Numbered from the stretch's first letter, positions 35,672 through 45,893 are shown. The stretch is 64,000 nucleotides of DNA from an uncultured bacterium (GCA_947063875.1 CAMSTY010000012.1:1-64000), one strand, 5' to 3'. Numbers and translations are program-made. The notes: generated by a model not told the origin, from the sequence alone.

Positions 35672-35898
35672 TGGCCTTGCCGAAAACCCGGGAGAAGAAA
35701 GGCTATACCAGTACGACAGAGAAAGGCCACGGACAGGTGGAAAAAAGAGAGTGCGACCAGGCAGAAGACATAAAATGGCTGGCGCAGAGAAAGGGATGGG
35801 GAAAGAGAGAGATCCCAGAGGGTGGTAAGGGACTGCGGGAGCCTGAGCATATTGAAAATGATAGGGTTGATGAAGCCAGGGTTGTCCATGAAGAATAA
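35671..35898 (+). CDS. Doubtful small ORF overlapping the recQ stop
   Basis: A 75-codon frame begins at an ATG overlapping the recQ stop (TGATG). The product would be very rich in Lys, Arg, Glu and Gly with no recognisable domain. The overlap makes reinitiation possible, but composition looks like non-coding purine-rich sequence. The rest of the 360-base gap up to 36031 contains the promoter of the next gene: TGGACA, 17 bases, TATACT at about 35961-35989. Confidence 0.15.
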   Translation: MALPKTREKKGYTSTTEKGHGQVEKRECDQAEDIKWLAQRKGWGKREIPEGGKGLREPEHIENDRVDEARVVHEE

Positions 35899-36031
35899 AC
35901 GATTCGTAATTAGTCTTCAATTGACTGTGACATTCCCCAATATGGCAAAAGTCAGATTCTGGACAAAAACAACAAAATATGGTATACTCTGCCTTGATTC
36001 AATCGTTCAAATGAATAAGGAGGAATATCAC

Positions 36032-36802
36032 ATGAAACGATTTAACGCTCAGAGAGCATCGGCGAGCCCGGCCGGTAAGAGAGGCGGAAACGGCAAAAAA
36101 GCATGGATTGTCGCCGGAGCGGCAGCGATGATTCTGGCGGCAGGCCAGGCGGTCGGTGTGAATACTGCCAATTTGGTCACCGGAGGCATTACTGCCTATG
36201 CGGCAGAGCAGACTTCAAACTGGTTCCAGGATGGAAACGCCTGGAAGGTGAAAGACGGATCGGGAAATGTTGTATCCAATTCCTGGTTCTGTGACCTGGA
36301 TGATGCCTGGTATCTGCTGGATGAAAACGGAGTGATGCGGGAAGGGCTTATCAATGACGGCGGCCATTATTACAGTCTGGAGACATCGCATACGGGCCAT
36401 TACGGAATGATGAGGACAGAAAACGGAGTTTATGACGGGGCGACCCTGACCTTCCAGCAGGAGCACAATGGCTATTACGGAGAGATTCTCTCAGGAGTCG
36501 AAGACCTGATCGCGGCAGGGGCAGAGGTAACCACTGTCAGCGGGCTGCCGGCGGCAAGCGTATATGCCAAGGATTTCGGCAGCAGCCATGCGGATGAGGG
36601 TTCCAGCCAGGCCTCACAGAGCGGGCCCTTCACCCCGGAAGAGATCGCAGAACTGGAAGAGGAAATAAGGAATTTATCAGCGGATGATCGTGAACTGTTA
36701 AGGTTAGAACTGCAATACCTTCTGGAAAGCACAGATCTTAATCTTACTCCGGAAGAAAGAGCGGAATTCGAATATGTTAATGCCATGCTGGCAAAGTATT
36801 AA
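36032..36802 (+). CDS. Secreted protein with cell-wall-binding-like repeats
   Basis: A 256-aa exported protein. The N terminus has a basic stretch and an unusually long signal sequence (KKAWIVAGAAAMILAAGQAV) ending near AYAAE. Residues about 70-150 contain aromatic WY-type units (NSWFCDLDDAWYLLDENGVM) like those in choline-binding repeats. The C-terminal third is acidic and helical (PEEIAELEEEIRNLSADD). The ATG at 36032 follows AAGGAGG; a longer upstream frame is not needed. Role unknown, perhaps a wall-attached partner of the protein at 31387. Confidence 0.75.
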   Translation: MKRFNAQRASASPAGKRGGNGKKAWIVAGAAAMILAAGQAVGVNTANLVTGGITAYAAEQTSNWFQDGNAWKVKDGSGNVVSNSWFCDLDDAWYLLDENGVMREGLINDGGHYYSLETSHTGHYGMMRTENGVYDGATLTFQQEHNGYYGEILSGVEDLIAAGAEVTTVSGLPAASVYAKDFGSSHADEGSSQASQSGPFTPEEIAELEEEIRNLSADDRELLRLELQYLLESTDLNLTPEERAEFEYVNAMLAKY

Positions 36803-36845
36803 TCATACTTTTATACAGCGTCTGGTTCATGGCCCATGGAAATAG

Positions 36846-36900
36846 AGGCTGCACGCAATTGATGACTTCTCATTAAGGGCGTGGCAGCCTTATCTTTTTA
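36846..36900 (+). terminator. Terminator after the secreted-protein gene
   Basis: AGGCTGC-ACGC pairs with GCGT-G-GCAGCCT (one bulged G), followed by TATCTTTTT. Confidence 0.75.
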
Positions 36901-36953
36901 ATATCCGTGGGCAGATATTTCATCAGATTTAGCGGCGCTGGAAGGGAGGACAT

Positions 36954-37766
36954 TTGTTTCGGGCAGTTTATTACAAGATAAAATCTTATCGGTTGCCGGA
37001 GGAATTTGAGGGGTTTCGCATTGTGCATTTGTCAGACCTTCATGGCGCTGTTTATGGAAAACAGAATCGGAAGCTGATCGAAGGAATACAAAAAGCCAGG
37101 CCGGATGCAGTCGTGATGACCGGGGATATGGCCGATCATTCCCGCCATGCCATTGAACGGCTGGTCGGACTTAGCCGCCGGCTTTGCAGGCGTTATCCCG
37201 TCTACTATGTTGTCGGCAACCATGAGCAGTGTCTGAAAGAGTCGGCGCTTACCAGCCTGATAAGGAAGCTGGAGGCAATCGGGGTCACAGTGCTGGAAAA
37301 CAGCCGCCATACGATCACTCGCGGCAATGCTTCGGTGCAATTATATGGCCTGGTGACGCCGATGGTATATTACAAGGATCGTCTGCGGGAATATGAAAAA
37401 GGGATTGATTTCTCGGCGGAGGAAGTAAGGAAAGCATTGGGAAATGCAGACAAGAGAAGGTTTGGGATTCTGCTGGCGCACAATCCGCTCTATTATCCTT
37501 CCTACCGAAGATGGGGGGCGGATCTGACTTTTTCGGGACATATCCATGGTGGGATTATCCGGATTCCCGGGTTGGGCGGGCTACTGTCGCCGGATCTGAC
37601 ATTATTTCCCCGATATGACGGGGGATATTTTCAAGAGAAAGGAAAACATCTGGTGGTCAGCAGGGGCCTGGGAAACCATTTTCTGGTGCGGGTGCTGAAC
37701 CCGCCGGAACTGGTGGTGGTCACGCTCCATACCGGCGTTTGCTCCCATAACGGTATTGGCCCATGA
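36954..37766 (+). CDS. Calcineurin-like metallophosphoesterase
   Basis: A 270-aa metallophosphoesterase of the YkuE/YaeI type. The metal-binding motifs are complete: VHLSDLHG near residue 25, TGDMADHS, VVGNHEQC, LAHNPLY and FSGHIHGG. Family members act on phosphodiesters or phospholipid headgroups; the substrate is not known. Translation probably starts at TTG 36954, as GGGAGG lies three to four bases upstream and the sequence MFRAVYYKIKSYRLPE matches the family N terminus. A terminator separates it from the gene before. Confidence 0.9.
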   Translation: MFRAVYYKIKSYRLPEEFEGFRIVHLSDLHGAVYGKQNRKLIEGIQKARPDAVVMTGDMADHSRHAIERLVGLSRRLCRRYPVYYVVGNHEQCLKESALTSLIRKLEAIGVTVLENSRHTITRGNASVQLYGLVTPMVYYKDRLREYEKGIDFSAEEVRKALGNADKRRFGILLAHNPLYYPSYRRWGADLTFSGHIHGGIIRIPGLGGLLSPDLTLFPRYDGGYFQEKGKHLVVSRGLGNHFLVRVLNPPELVVVTLHTGVCSHNGIGP

Positions 37767-37844
37767 CCGATCAGCGGAGGGATCAGCCATGAAGTGGACA
37801 GTAATTGCCGGCGCGTGTCGTTTGCGGAATGTATAAATGGGGCC

Positions 37845-37873
37845 TTGACAAATTGTGCTTGGCCATATATAAT
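37845..37873 (+). promoter_or_regulatory. Consensus promoter of the tyrS T-box leader
   Basis: A perfect TTGACA (37845-37850), 17-base spacer, perfect TATAAT (37868-37873). Transcription would start near 37880. Confidence 0.85.
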
Positions 37874-37879
37874 CACCCC

Positions 37880-38210
37880 TATCAGAGCAATATGACAATT
37901 ATACACAAGACTGCGATGAAAAGAAAAAGTAGCGGCCCATAACCTCCACACAGAAAGCAGCCGGAAGATGAGAGGCGCGTGGATGGCGGAACGTGAATAC
38001 ATCTTTGAGCATCACACCGAACAAAGGGGAGTCCTGTCTGGAGGAACCATTTAAGTAGGCTGTGACGGTAAGCCTGCACCCGTTATCGTGCCAGAGCATC
38101 GGTTTTTTGGTGCTTGCTAAGGTAGGCGGTGTGAGCCGCTTATGAAAAAAGGTGGTAACACGAGAATATGCCTCGTCCTTTGGTAGAGATACGAAGGGAC
38201 GAGGTTTTTT
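37880..38210 (+). ncRNA. T-box riboswitch, tyrosine type
   Basis: The leader opens with the stem I start GCGATGAAAAGAAAAAGTAGC (from 37912), carries a likely specifier TAC (37998-38000, in GTGAATACATC) and the T-box sequence AAGGTGGTAACACG (38149-38162). A terminator hairpin CCTCGTCC/GGGACGAGG with six Ts ends at 38210. Uncharged tRNA-Tyr should pair with the specifier and the T-box bulge and prevent termination, allowing tyrS expression. The specifier agrees with the gene downstream. Confidence 0.94.
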
Positions 38211-38336
38211 GCTGTCAGGGACCGGCAGCAGCGGGAGGCAGGAATCAAGAGAAGGCATCGGCAGCTTTTGTAAAAAGGGAGTAACTGTAAGGGAACGAAA
38301 CGGTTATAACAGCAAAAGGAAAGAGGAGATGAAATC

Positions 38337-39563
38337 ATGAATTGTTATGAGGAACTGATTGCCAGGGGACTGATCGCCCAGGTGACGAATGAGGAAGAAA
38401 TCAAAAAAATGGTAAATGCGGGCAAGGCTACTTTCTATATCGGTTTTGACCCGACTGCGGACAGCCTGCATGTAGGGCATTTTATGGCTCTGTGCCTGAT
38501 GAAGAGGCTGCAGATGGCCGGCAATAAACCGATTGCTCTGATTGGCGGCGGCACCGGCATGGTGGGAGACCCCTCCGGGCGGACAGATATGCGTCAGATG
38601 ATGACGCCGGAGATGATTGACCATAACTGTGAATGCTTTAAAAAGCAGATGAGCCGTTTTATTGATTTTTCTGAGGGAAAAGCCCTGATGGTGAATAATG
38701 CTGACTGGCTGCTGAAATTGAATTATGTGGAACTTCTGCGCGAGGTGGGGGCCTGTTTTTCCGTTAATAACATGCTGAGGGCAGAATGCTATAAGCAGAG
38801 GATGGAGAAAGGGTTGAGCTTCCTGGAATTCAACTATATGATTATGCAGAGCTATGACTTTTATATGCTGTTCCAGAAGTACGGCTGCAATATGCAGTTC
38901 GGCGGGGATGACCAATGGAGCAATATGCTGGGCGGTACGGAACTGATTCGCCGCAAGCTGGGCAAGGATGCCCATGCAATGACGATTACGCTGCTGCTGA
39001 ATTCCGAAGGCAAGAAGATGGGCAAGACGCAGTCCGGCGCAGTCTGGCTGGACCCGAATAAGACTTCGCCCTTTGATTTTTATCAGTATTGGCGGAACGT
39101 GGCGGATGCAGATGTGCTGAAGTGCCTGCGGATGCTGACCTTCCTGCCGATTGAGCAGATCGATGAAATGGACCATTGGGAGGGAAGCCAGCTGAATAAG
39201 GCGAAGGAGATCCTGGCTTATGAACTGACGAAGCTGGTGCACGGCGGGGAAGAAGCCGAAAAAGCGCAGACAGCGGCAAAGGCATTATTTGGCGGACAGG
39301 GGAGCCTGGAAAACATGCCGTCCCATTGTCTGGCAGAAGAAGATTTTACGGATGGCAGGATAGACATTCTGGCTGTGCTGCAGAAATCCGGCCTTGCTGC
39401 CTCTCGTTCCGAGGCACGCAGGAATGTGGAGCAGGGCGGAGTCTCCGTCAACGGGACTCAGATCAAGGATATCAAGGCTTCCTATGGCAGGGAAGACTTT
39501 GCGGGAGACGGTATGATGGTGAAGCGCGGAAAGAAGAATTTTATGAAGGTAACGGTGGAATAA
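38337..39563 (+). CDS. tyrS: Tyrosyl-tRNA synthetase
   Basis: Class I aminoacyl-tRNA synthetase charging tRNA-Tyr. The 408-aa length fits. The HIGH-type motif is DSLHVGHFM near residue 41, the tyrosine-binding [13 protein letters not shown] is present, and the KMSKS-type loop reads [11 protein letters not shown]-terminal S4 RNA-binding domain (about 345-408, [18 protein letters not shown]) is intact. It is controlled by the T-box leader and followed by a strong terminator. Confidence 0.98.
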   Translation: MNCYEELIARGLIAQVTNEEEIKKMVNAGKATFYIGFDPTADSLHVGHFMALCLMKRLQMAGNKPIALIGGGTGMVGDPSGRTDMRQMMTPEMIDHNCECFKKQMSRFIDFSEGKALMVNNADWLLKLNYVELLREVGACFSVNNMLRAECYKQRMEKGLSFLEFNYMIMQSYDFYMLFQKYGCNMQFGGDDQWSNMLGGTELIRRKLGKDAHAMTITLLLNSEGKKMGKTQSGAVWLDPNKTSPFDFYQYWRNVADADVLKCLRMLTFLPIEQIDEMDHWEGSQLNKAKEILAYELTKLVHGGEEAEKAQTAAKALFGGQGSLENMPSHCLAEEDFTDGRIDILAVLQKSGLAASRSEARRNVEQGGVSVNGTQIKDIKASYGREDFAGDGMMVKRGKKNFMKVTVE

Positions 39564-39599
39564 TCGAGGAAGACGATTCGGCTTTGTGCGTTTCCGATG

Positions 39600-39652
39600 A
39601 AAACCATCCCCGCCGGCAGAGTTTCGGTTTTTCTGCCGCCGGGGATGGTTTT
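39600..39652. terminator. Bidirectional terminator between tyrS and asnB
   Basis: A 21-bp stem with one mismatch (AAAACCATCCCC... / ...GGGGATGGTTTT) around an 11-base loop. A and T runs on each side suit termination of both convergent genes. Confidence 0.92.
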
Positions 39653-39666
39653 AAATTTTCTCAAGC

Positions 39667-41520
39667 TTATACTACCTCAATCTGGTATTTCTTCATCCAG
39701 TAGTTGATCTGCCAGAGATAGGCGATCATCTGGGGAGCGGCCATCAGCTGCCCGTACCAGGGTTTTCCGTAATCAGACGGGGAGTCCAGGAACTGTTCGG
39801 TTTTTTTACGGTCGATAAACTGCAAAACGGGGGAAGAAGAATCCCCAAGGATTTCTTCCCGGACACGGCCGGCCAGCAAGGATTCGTAGCCATTGTCGTA
39901 AGTTTTGGGATAGGGGGATTTGCGGCGGTGGCGGATGGCGTTTGGCAGGTAATCCCGGCCACATTCGCGCAAAAGCGCCTTGGCTATCCCATTTTTGGCT
40001 TTCATATCCCAGGGCACGTTCCAGACGTATTCCAGTATCCTGTGATCGGCAAAAGGAACGCGGGCCTCCAGCCCGCAGAACATGCTGGTGCGGTCCATCC
40101 GGTTCAGCAAAGTCTGCATAAACCATCTTTGGTTCAGCCAGGAGATTTCCCGGCGCCGTTTCTCCACTGGAGAATCCGAGTCAAGATACGGAGTCTCCCG
40201 GATGGATTCTTCGTATCGGCCGGCCACATATTCTTCCATATTCAGATATTTCAGAAAATCACCGTTAAGAAGAACCTGCCTGGCCTTTAAGTCCATCGTC
40301 CAGGGAAAGGTGTGGGCGCGGAAACATTCTTCCTTGTGGAACCAGGGATAGCCGCCGAAGATTTCATCGGCACATTCGCCGGTCAATGTGACTTTATGGG
40401 TGAGGCGCACCTGAGAGCAGAAATAGAGCAGGGAAGAATCCACGTCAGCCATGGCAGGCAGGTCATGGGCATCTACGGACTGCTTCAGGTAATCGGCCTG
40501 CTGGACGGTAGAGCATTCCAGATAGCGGTGGTCGCTGTTTAAAAAGGAGGCCATCTGCTCTACATAAGGGCGATCCTGGGAAGGCTGGAACGCGTTGGCC
40601 TTAAAATTCTCACGATTGCCGGCAAAATCAAAGGAAAAGGTGCATAGCCTTTCTCCCTTTTTCTGAAGTTCCTTGGCACAGACGGCAGACACCAGGCTGG
40701 AGTCGATGCCGCCGGACAGGAAAGTACAAATCGGGACGTCGGAGACCATCTGACGCCGGATGGAATCCAATACCAGGGCCGTGGTTTTTTCTACAGTGGT
40801 CTGGTAGCTGTCCGTATGAGGAAGACTTTTCAGCTTCCAGTAACAATGCTGGGAAAACCCATCCGGCCCATAGAGCGCAAAATGTCCGGGAAGGATTTCG
40901 TGGATTCCCTGAAATATGCCGCATCCGCCGGTGCGTGCCGGCCCCATGCTAAAGACCTCGTTCAGGCCTTGGCGATCCAGACGGGCCTTCATGCCAGGCC
41001 AGGCAAGAATGGATTTGATTTCGGAAGCGAATAGCAGAGTGTCTGCCTGGATGGAATAAAAGAGCGGTTTTACGCCGCTGCGGTCCCGGTACAGAAGCAG
41101 GCGCTTAGCTGCCGGGTCCCATATGGCAAAGGCAAAGATCCCGTTCAAACGGTTGACGAAATCAGCGCCATATTCCAGATAGGAGGCAAGGATTACTTCC
41201 GTGTCGCTGGCAGTCTCAAAAGTATTTTTGCGGGAGATCAGATCCCTTCTCAGTTCTTCGGTATTATAAAGTTCTCCGTTGTATACAATGGCACAGGTAT
41301 GATCCTCGGCTGTACGGAGCATCGGCTGATGCCCGCCGTTTAAATCAATGATGGAAAGGCGGGCGTGGGAAAGTCCGGCATGGGAGGCCAGATAAATGCC
41401 ATGATCGTCAGGCCCGCGATGGGCCTGCAGCTGGTGCATCCGGGTCAGGATATCCGAGTACCTTTCCGTATGACAGGTAAAGTCCTGCTGAAAGCAGCAG
41501 AATCCGCTGATACCGCACAT
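39667..41520 (-). CDS. asnB: Asparagine synthase (glutamine-hydrolysing)
   Basis: AsnB makes asparagine from aspartate, glutamine and ATP. The start is the ATG at 41520, which puts Cys2 (MCGISGF) as the N-terminal nucleophile; a longer frame upstream would bury it. The glutaminase domain shows RGPDDHGIY and NGELYNTEELR; the synthetase domain has the PP-loop FLSGGIDSSLVSA near residue 258 and GECADEIFGGYPWF. The length, 617 aa, is normal. Upstream on the same strand are a transporter and an acyltransferase, so it may instead act in modifying a carboxylate in a surface or secondary pathway, but housekeeping use is simplest. Confidence 0.95.
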   Translation of the reverse strand: MCGISGFCCFQQDFTCHTERYSDILTRMHQLQAHRGPDDHGIYLASHAGLSHARLSIIDLNGGHQPMLRTAEDHTCAIVYNGELYNTEELRRDLISRKNTFETASDTEVILASYLEYGADFVNRLNGIFAFAIWDPAAKRLLLYRDRSGVKPLFYSIQADTLLFASEIKSILAWPGMKARLDRQGLNEVFSMGPARTGGCGIFQGIHEILPGHFALYGPDGFSQHCYWKLKSLPHTDSYQTTVEKTTALVLDSIRRQMVSDVPICTFLSGGIDSSLVSAVCAKELQKKGERLCTFSFDFAGNRENFKANAFQPSQDRPYVEQMASFLNSDHRYLECSTVQQADYLKQSVDAHDLPAMADVDSSLLYFCSQVRLTHKVTLTGECADEIFGGYPWFHKEECFRAHTFPWTMDLKARQVLLNGDFLKYLNMEEYVAGRYEESIRETPYLDSDSPVEKRRREISWLNQRWFMQTLLNRMDRTSMFCGLEARVPFADHRILEYVWNVPWDMKAKNGIAKALLRECGRDYLPNAIRHRRKSPYPKTYDNGYESLLAGRVREEILGDSSSPVLQFIDRKKTEQFLDSPSDYGKPWYGQLMAAPQMIAYLWQINYWMKKYQIEVV

Positions 41521-41582
41521 ATAGGTTCCTTCTTTCTGATTTTTTAGACATATTTGATGGGGGTGCCTTCGGCAATAACATG

Positions 41583-42965
41583 TTACAGCAGCAGACACGC
41601 CACGGCAAAAGTGCAGGCAAAGCCGACGAGCACAGGGACCAGGTTTTGGCGGGCCAGCTTTGTGGGACTGACATTGCAGATGGCGGCAACCGGAATGATG
41701 CCCCAGGGAACGATGGTGCCTCCGCCTACAAAGATGGCAGTAATCTGACCAAGGGCGGCAAAGACAGGTACGGAACCGCCTGTGATCAATGAGAAGGTCT
41801 TGGACAGCGCGCCGGTAAGCGGGAGGCCGGAAAAGCCGGAGCCATCCAGGCCGGTTAAAGCGCCGACAACCATCTGCAGAAAGGCCGCCATATACGGGTT
41901 GAGCGGTGTTTTTCCGGCGAGCCAGACCGCCCAGTCGTTCATGATCCCGCTCTGGTATTTTTCCCCAAGGATAGAGGTGATTCCTTCACCGCCCATAAAA
42001 AAGAAAGCGCCGATCAGAATCACAGGTGCAAAGATCCGGATGGCGAACAGAAAGCCATGGGTCAGATAATCGGTGACTTTTTCCGGCGCCTGCCCTTTAA
42101 AACCCAGCGCGGCGCCCAAAACCATCAAGAGAGTGGCAGTGCCGGAGACAAGGCTGGTTGCATCGCCGCCCCTCAGGCCAAACAGAAACATCAAAAGGAT
42201 GTCTCCCAGAAAAGCAAGCGGGGTGAAAACGGCAATAAAAAGGGCGGCTTTGCTGTTTATGGAATTCTGGCTTTTTGGTAAAGGGTTACTGCCGGTATCG
42301 GAAAGGGAGGCCGGACGGTCCATGGATTTGCGGTTGAGTAAAAAGGCAGAAAGCACAGTGGCGGCCCCCATGGTAATAAACAGAGGAGAACCCGCAGTGA
42401 GGATTTCGGTGGTGTCGATTCCCGCGGCAGACGCCGAGATGGCAGGCGCGCCTTGAATGATAAAGTCATAGCTGAGGGCGATTCCATGGCCAAACAGATT
42501 CATGGCCATGGCTGCGGCCAGAGGATTCAGACCTTTTTGGATTACCAGAGGAAGCATAATAGCGCCGACCAGGGCAACCGATGGCGAAGGCCACAAAAAC
42601 AGAGAAAAGAACAGCATGACAAAACCCAGGACCCACCAGGTCACAGACGAACTGCACATGATTCCTGCCAGGGGTTTCATCATCAGATAATCGCTTCCGA
42701 GATCAGAAAGACATTTGGAAAGAGCGGTAATCAGCGCAATGGTAGCGATGATTTCCATGAATTCTTTCGCTGCATAAAGAGTTGCGTTAAATACGGTCTG
42801 GATACCGCCGGCGAGAGTCCCGGTGGCGGTAAGGCCCAGGAGAAACAAAAAGATAATGCAGACAACCGGGGTGTCCCGCCGCAATACCATAACGGTCAGT
42901 ATTACAATCACGCCAATCAGATAGATGATATGGAGCGCGGTCAAAGCTGAGGTCAGTTCCAACAT
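41583..42965 (-). CDS. Polytopic membrane transporter (GntP/ion-transporter-like)
   Basis: A 460-aa integral membrane protein with about eleven to twelve helices. It resembles members of the ion-transporter superfamily that move organic anions (GntP, CitM or arsenite-type architectures): paired hydrophobic re-entrant regions such as LFLWPSPSVALVGAIMLP and GGGTIVPWGIIPVAAIC are visible. The start follows AAAGGAACGGAT. It lies 62 bases before asnB and 32 after the acyltransferase gene on the same strand. Substrate cannot be assigned. Confidence 0.7.
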   Translation of the reverse strand: MLELTSALTALHIIYLIGVIVILTVMVLRRDTPVVCIIFLFLLGLTATGTLAGGIQTVFNATLYAAKEFMEIIATIALITALSKCLSDLGSDYLMMKPLAGIMCSSSVTWWVLGFVMLFFSLFLWPSPSVALVGAIMLPLVIQKGLNPLAAAMAMNLFGHGIALSYDFIIQGAPAISASAAGIDTTEILTAGSPLFITMGAATVLSAFLLNRKSMDRPASLSDTGSNPLPKSQNSINSKAALFIAVFTPLAFLGDILLMFLFGLRGGDATSLVSGTATLLMVLGAALGFKGQAPEKVTDYLTHGFLFAIRIFAPVILIGAFFFMGGEGITSILGEKYQSGIMNDWAVWLAGKTPLNPYMAAFLQMVVGALTGLDGSGFSGLPLTGALSKTFSLITGGSVPVFAALGQITAIFVGGGTIVPWGIIPVAAICNVSPTKLARQNLVPVLVGFACTFAVACLLL

Positions 42966-42997
42966 ATCCGTTCCTTTCAGAAATCAGGTATATAGAA

Positions 42998-44023
42998 CTA
43001 TATGCGGCCTCCATTGAGCAGGTTCCAAAGCAGAGGTGCGTATCGGCGCAGAAACCGGCCGAGCATAGCGGCAATACACAGTACCAGAGCCGGCATCAGC
43101 AAATATAAAATCATAGACACTGCAGCAAAAGAGGGAAGAACCCGGGCGCCGGCCTTGTTGATGAATCGTACAAAGGCAAAATGAACGCCGTAGAGGAAGA
43201 AGTTATGGCACATAAAATCCCGGGCTTTTGGCAGGCGTTCGCCGGGCAGCAATGTCCAGAGGCCGGCTACTGCCATCAGACGGCAGAGAACGAAGCAGGG
43301 CACAAAGGCAGCGCGCAACCCGGCCTGATAGGAAATAACGGCCGCACAGAGCATGCCGCATCCCCAAAAAACATGTCCGGGAGGGGACGCTTCCACCCAT
43401 TGCCGGCGCAAAAGGGCCAGAGAGGCGGAAGCAGAGTAATAGAGCAGTGCATCCGCGTTGACCAGGGGCAGCGTCTTTTGGGAGGCGATTATCCACCAGA
43501 GGGCAAGAAAGAACCCGATTCGGCTCCACCCGTGCTTCAGCAGAAGATATAAGGCAGGCGCCAGCAAAATCAGAAGAATCAGCTGAAACAGATACCAGAA
43601 CACGTAATTATACGTATAGTTGATAATTGCATCCACGGCGGCAAACAGGGTAAACGGAATCACGCCCTTGCCTACGACATGGGTCATCCAGGGCAGGCGG
43701 CTTCCGATTACGTAGCCAAGATAATACAGAAAATTCCACAGGATATAGGGAGCCAGTACACTGCGGATGCGCCGCTGCCACTTTTCTCCCAGTTTTGCCC
43801 ACGAAAAACCGCGATAAAACAGGTACCCGGAAATCATGAAAAAACCGGGGACTGCAATTTGCCCGATCCCGTCTCCGATCCGGTGCTGATACCGGTAGAT
43901 CACTGCCATCTGCGGCGTCCGCCCCAGATAGAGTTCGGCGTTGTAGGAATGAACCCAGATTACCAATAGGCTGAAGACAAAAGAGAACCATGTGATTTTG
44001 TTGTGAAAAGTGTTATCTTCCAT
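42998..44023 (-). CDS. Membrane acyltransferase (acyltransferase family 3)
   Basis: A 341-aa protein with about ten membrane helices. The N terminus (ITWFSFVFSLLVIWVHSYN, then VPGFFMISGYLFYRG) matches acyltransferase-3/OafB-type enzymes that O-acetylate sugars, peptidoglycan or lipids; the catalytic His is the WVHSYN histidine. It is the first gene of a minus-strand run with the transporter and asnB. A surface-polymer substrate is inferred. Confidence 0.82.
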   Translation of the reverse strand: MEDNTFHNKITWFSFVFSLLVIWVHSYNAELYLGRTPQMAVIYRYQHRIGDGIGQIAVPGFFMISGYLFYRGFSWAKLGEKWQRRIRSVLAPYILWNFLYYLGYVIGSRLPWMTHVVGKGVIPFTLFAAVDAIINYTYNYVFWYLFQLILLILLAPALYLLLKHGWSRIGFFLALWWIIASQKTLPLVNADALLYYSASASLALLRRQWVEASPPGHVFWGCGMLCAAVISYQAGLRAAFVPCFVLCRLMAVAGLWTLLPGERLPKARDFMCHNFFLYGVHFAFVRFINKAGARVLPSFAAVSMILYLLMPALVLCIAAMLGRFLRRYAPLLWNLLNGGRI

Positions 44024-44206
44024 CCTGCCTTCTCCTCTCCGGCGACCGGGCCTTACCGTGACGATATATTTCTATCATCGTACCATAGAATGGGCGGAAA
44101 ATCAAACGCTCGTCATGGGGTGGACGGTAACGGAAATATAACTGCAACTTGAATTTTGGCGGATGCTATGATATATTAATGTGAAAAAGTAAAAGGAAGG
44201 ATTTGT

Positions 44207-45091
44207 ATGGTCGATAAATGGAATATCACGATTCCGGAGTTGACAGGGGAGGAGGAGCGGCTGGCCTATGTCTATCTGCCGGACTCTTATTTTGAGAAAC
44301 CGGGGAAGCGATATCCGGTACTCTATATGTTTGACGGACACAATGTCTTTTTTGACAAGGATGCCACTTACGGCAAATGCTGGGGAATGAAAGAGTATAT
44401 GGATGAAACCAAGACTCAGATGATCATTGCCGCAGTGGAATGTAATCACAGTCCGGATCATGGGCGGCTGAAGGAATATTCTCCCTTTAACTTCAGAGAA
44501 CAGGGGATCGGGGAGATCCGGGGCCGGGGCCGGACGACGATGGAGTGGATGGTAAACTCCTTTAAGGCAGAGATTGATCGGGAATTCCGGACATTGCCGG
44601 ATCGGGAGCATACCTTTATTGCGGGAAGTTCCATGGGAGGGTTGATGAGCCTGTATGCGGTTCTGGAGTTCAACCATGTGTTTTCCCGGGCAGCGGCGCT
44701 CTCGCCGTCCGTCTGGCTGGCGCGCCGCAAGATTGAGCAGATGATCGGTGCGGCAGAACCGGACCCGAATACCGTGATCTATATGGACTACGGCTCGGAG
44801 GAATTTGGCAATCATACCAATATGAGACATCAGTATGCCAGAGTCACTTCTCTGCTGATGGACCGGCAGGTGATGGTAGAGAGCCGCATTGTCCCGGGCG
44901 GACAGCATTGTGAGGCCAGCTGGGAGCGGCAGATCCCTTTCTTTATGGACACGCTAACCTATGAGTGGGAAGAACGGCACGAACCGGCAAAAGAGGGAGA
45001 TAGCAAGACCAGGTCCGGGCAGGATTCGGACAGGCCAAAAGGCCGGCACGGGGGGCCGGCTGGCGCAGGATCAAAGGGGAAGAATCTCTGA
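44207..45091 (+). CDS. Alpha/beta-hydrolase, esterase D-like
   Basis: A 294-aa hydrolase of the esterase D/Fes type. The nucleophile elbow is FIAGSSMGGLMSLYAV near residue 145; the catalytic His is likely in VPGGQHCEASWE near 230, with an Asp/Glu in IYMDYGSEE. The C-terminal 45 residues are a polar Gly/Lys/Asp-rich tail (after YEWEERHEP) probably disordered. It starts a run of five close genes: esterase, esterase, ATP-grasp ligase, cyclophilin, acetyltransferase. The promoter is likely the TTGAAT/TATGAT region near 44150. Confidence 0.85.
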   Translation: MVDKWNITIPELTGEEERLAYVYLPDSYFEKPGKRYPVLYMFDGHNVFFDKDATYGKCWGMKEYMDETKTQMIIAAVECNHSPDHGRLKEYSPFNFREQGIGEIRGRGRTTMEWMVNSFKAEIDREFRTLPDREHTFIAGSSMGGLMSLYAVLEFNHVFSRAAALSPSVWLARRKIEQMIGAAEPDPNTVIYMDYGSEEFGNHTNMRHQYARVTSLLMDRQVMVESRIVPGGQHCEASWERQIPFFMDTLTYEWEERHEPAKEGDSKTRSGQDSDRPKGRHGGPAGAGSKGKNL

Positions 45092-45140
45092 TCAAGGCAA
45101 AATCAGGGCATAGGTAAAATGCCCGGGAATGGAGTGGAAG

Positions 45141-45893
45141 ATGGAAGTACAATATTTCAGGAAGTACAGCCCGACGCTGGGCCGGGATATGGAATGCAAG
45201 GTGTATGGGCACGCAGGGCGTCCGGTGCTATTTATCCCCTGCCAGGACGGCCGTTTTTTTGACTTTGAGAATTATAAGATGACAGATGTATGGTCGTCGT
45301 GGATTGAGTCGGGGCGGGTGATGGTATTTGCCATTGACACCCTGGATATCGAGACCTGGTCCAATCAGTACGGGGACCCGGGATGGAGAAGCTGGCGTCA
45401 TGAACAGTGGGTTCATTATATTGTGGATGAGATGGTGCCGTTTATGCGCTGGATGGTAAATGAACGCAACGGCTGGGATGGGAATCCGGGAGTAATGGCA
45501 TTTGGCTGCAGCCTGGGAGCAACCCATGCCGTGAATCTGTATTTCCGTTTCCCGGGGATTTTTGACCGGCTGCTGGCGCTGAGCGGCATTTATACGGCGG
45601 ATTATGGATTCCACGGGTATATGGATGGGATGGTGTATTTAAACTCTCCTCTGCATTATCTGCCGAATATGCCGAACGATCATGAGTATATCGGGTTATA
45701 TAACCGGAACAAAGGGGTAGTCTGCGTGGGACAGGGGCCTTGGGAAATCCCGGATTCCACAAGACGGCTACAGCGGGTACTGAATGAGAAAGGGATTCAT
45801 ATCTGGGTGGACTATTGGGGGTTTGATTGTGCCCATGACTGGCCGTGGTGGTATAAACAGGTCGCTTATTTCCTGCCCTATTTGCTGGAATAG
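45141..45893 (+). CDS. Esterase-family protein (alpha/beta-hydrolase)
   Basis: A 250-aa protein of the bacterial esterase/YuaR-type family. The nucleophile motif is MAFGCSLGATHAVNLYF, and the His is in WGFDCAHDWPWWYKQ near the C terminus. The sequence is distinct from the first esterase, so they are not a recent duplication. The ATG at 45141 has GGAG eight bases upstream; another ATG lies four codons earlier. It is followed by the ATP-grasp gene. Substrate unknown. Confidence 0.83.
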   Translation: MEVQYFRKYSPTLGRDMECKVYGHAGRPVLFIPCQDGRFFDFENYKMTDVWSSWIESGRVMVFAIDTLDIETWSNQYGDPGWRSWRHEQWVHYIVDEMVPFMRWMVNERNGWDGNPGVMAFGCSLGATHAVNLYFRFPGIFDRLLALSGIYTADYGFHGYMDGMVYLNSPLHYLPNMPNDHEYIGLYNRNKGVVCVGQGPWEIPDSTRRLQRVLNEKGIHIWVDYWGFDCAHDWPWWYKQVAYFLPYLLE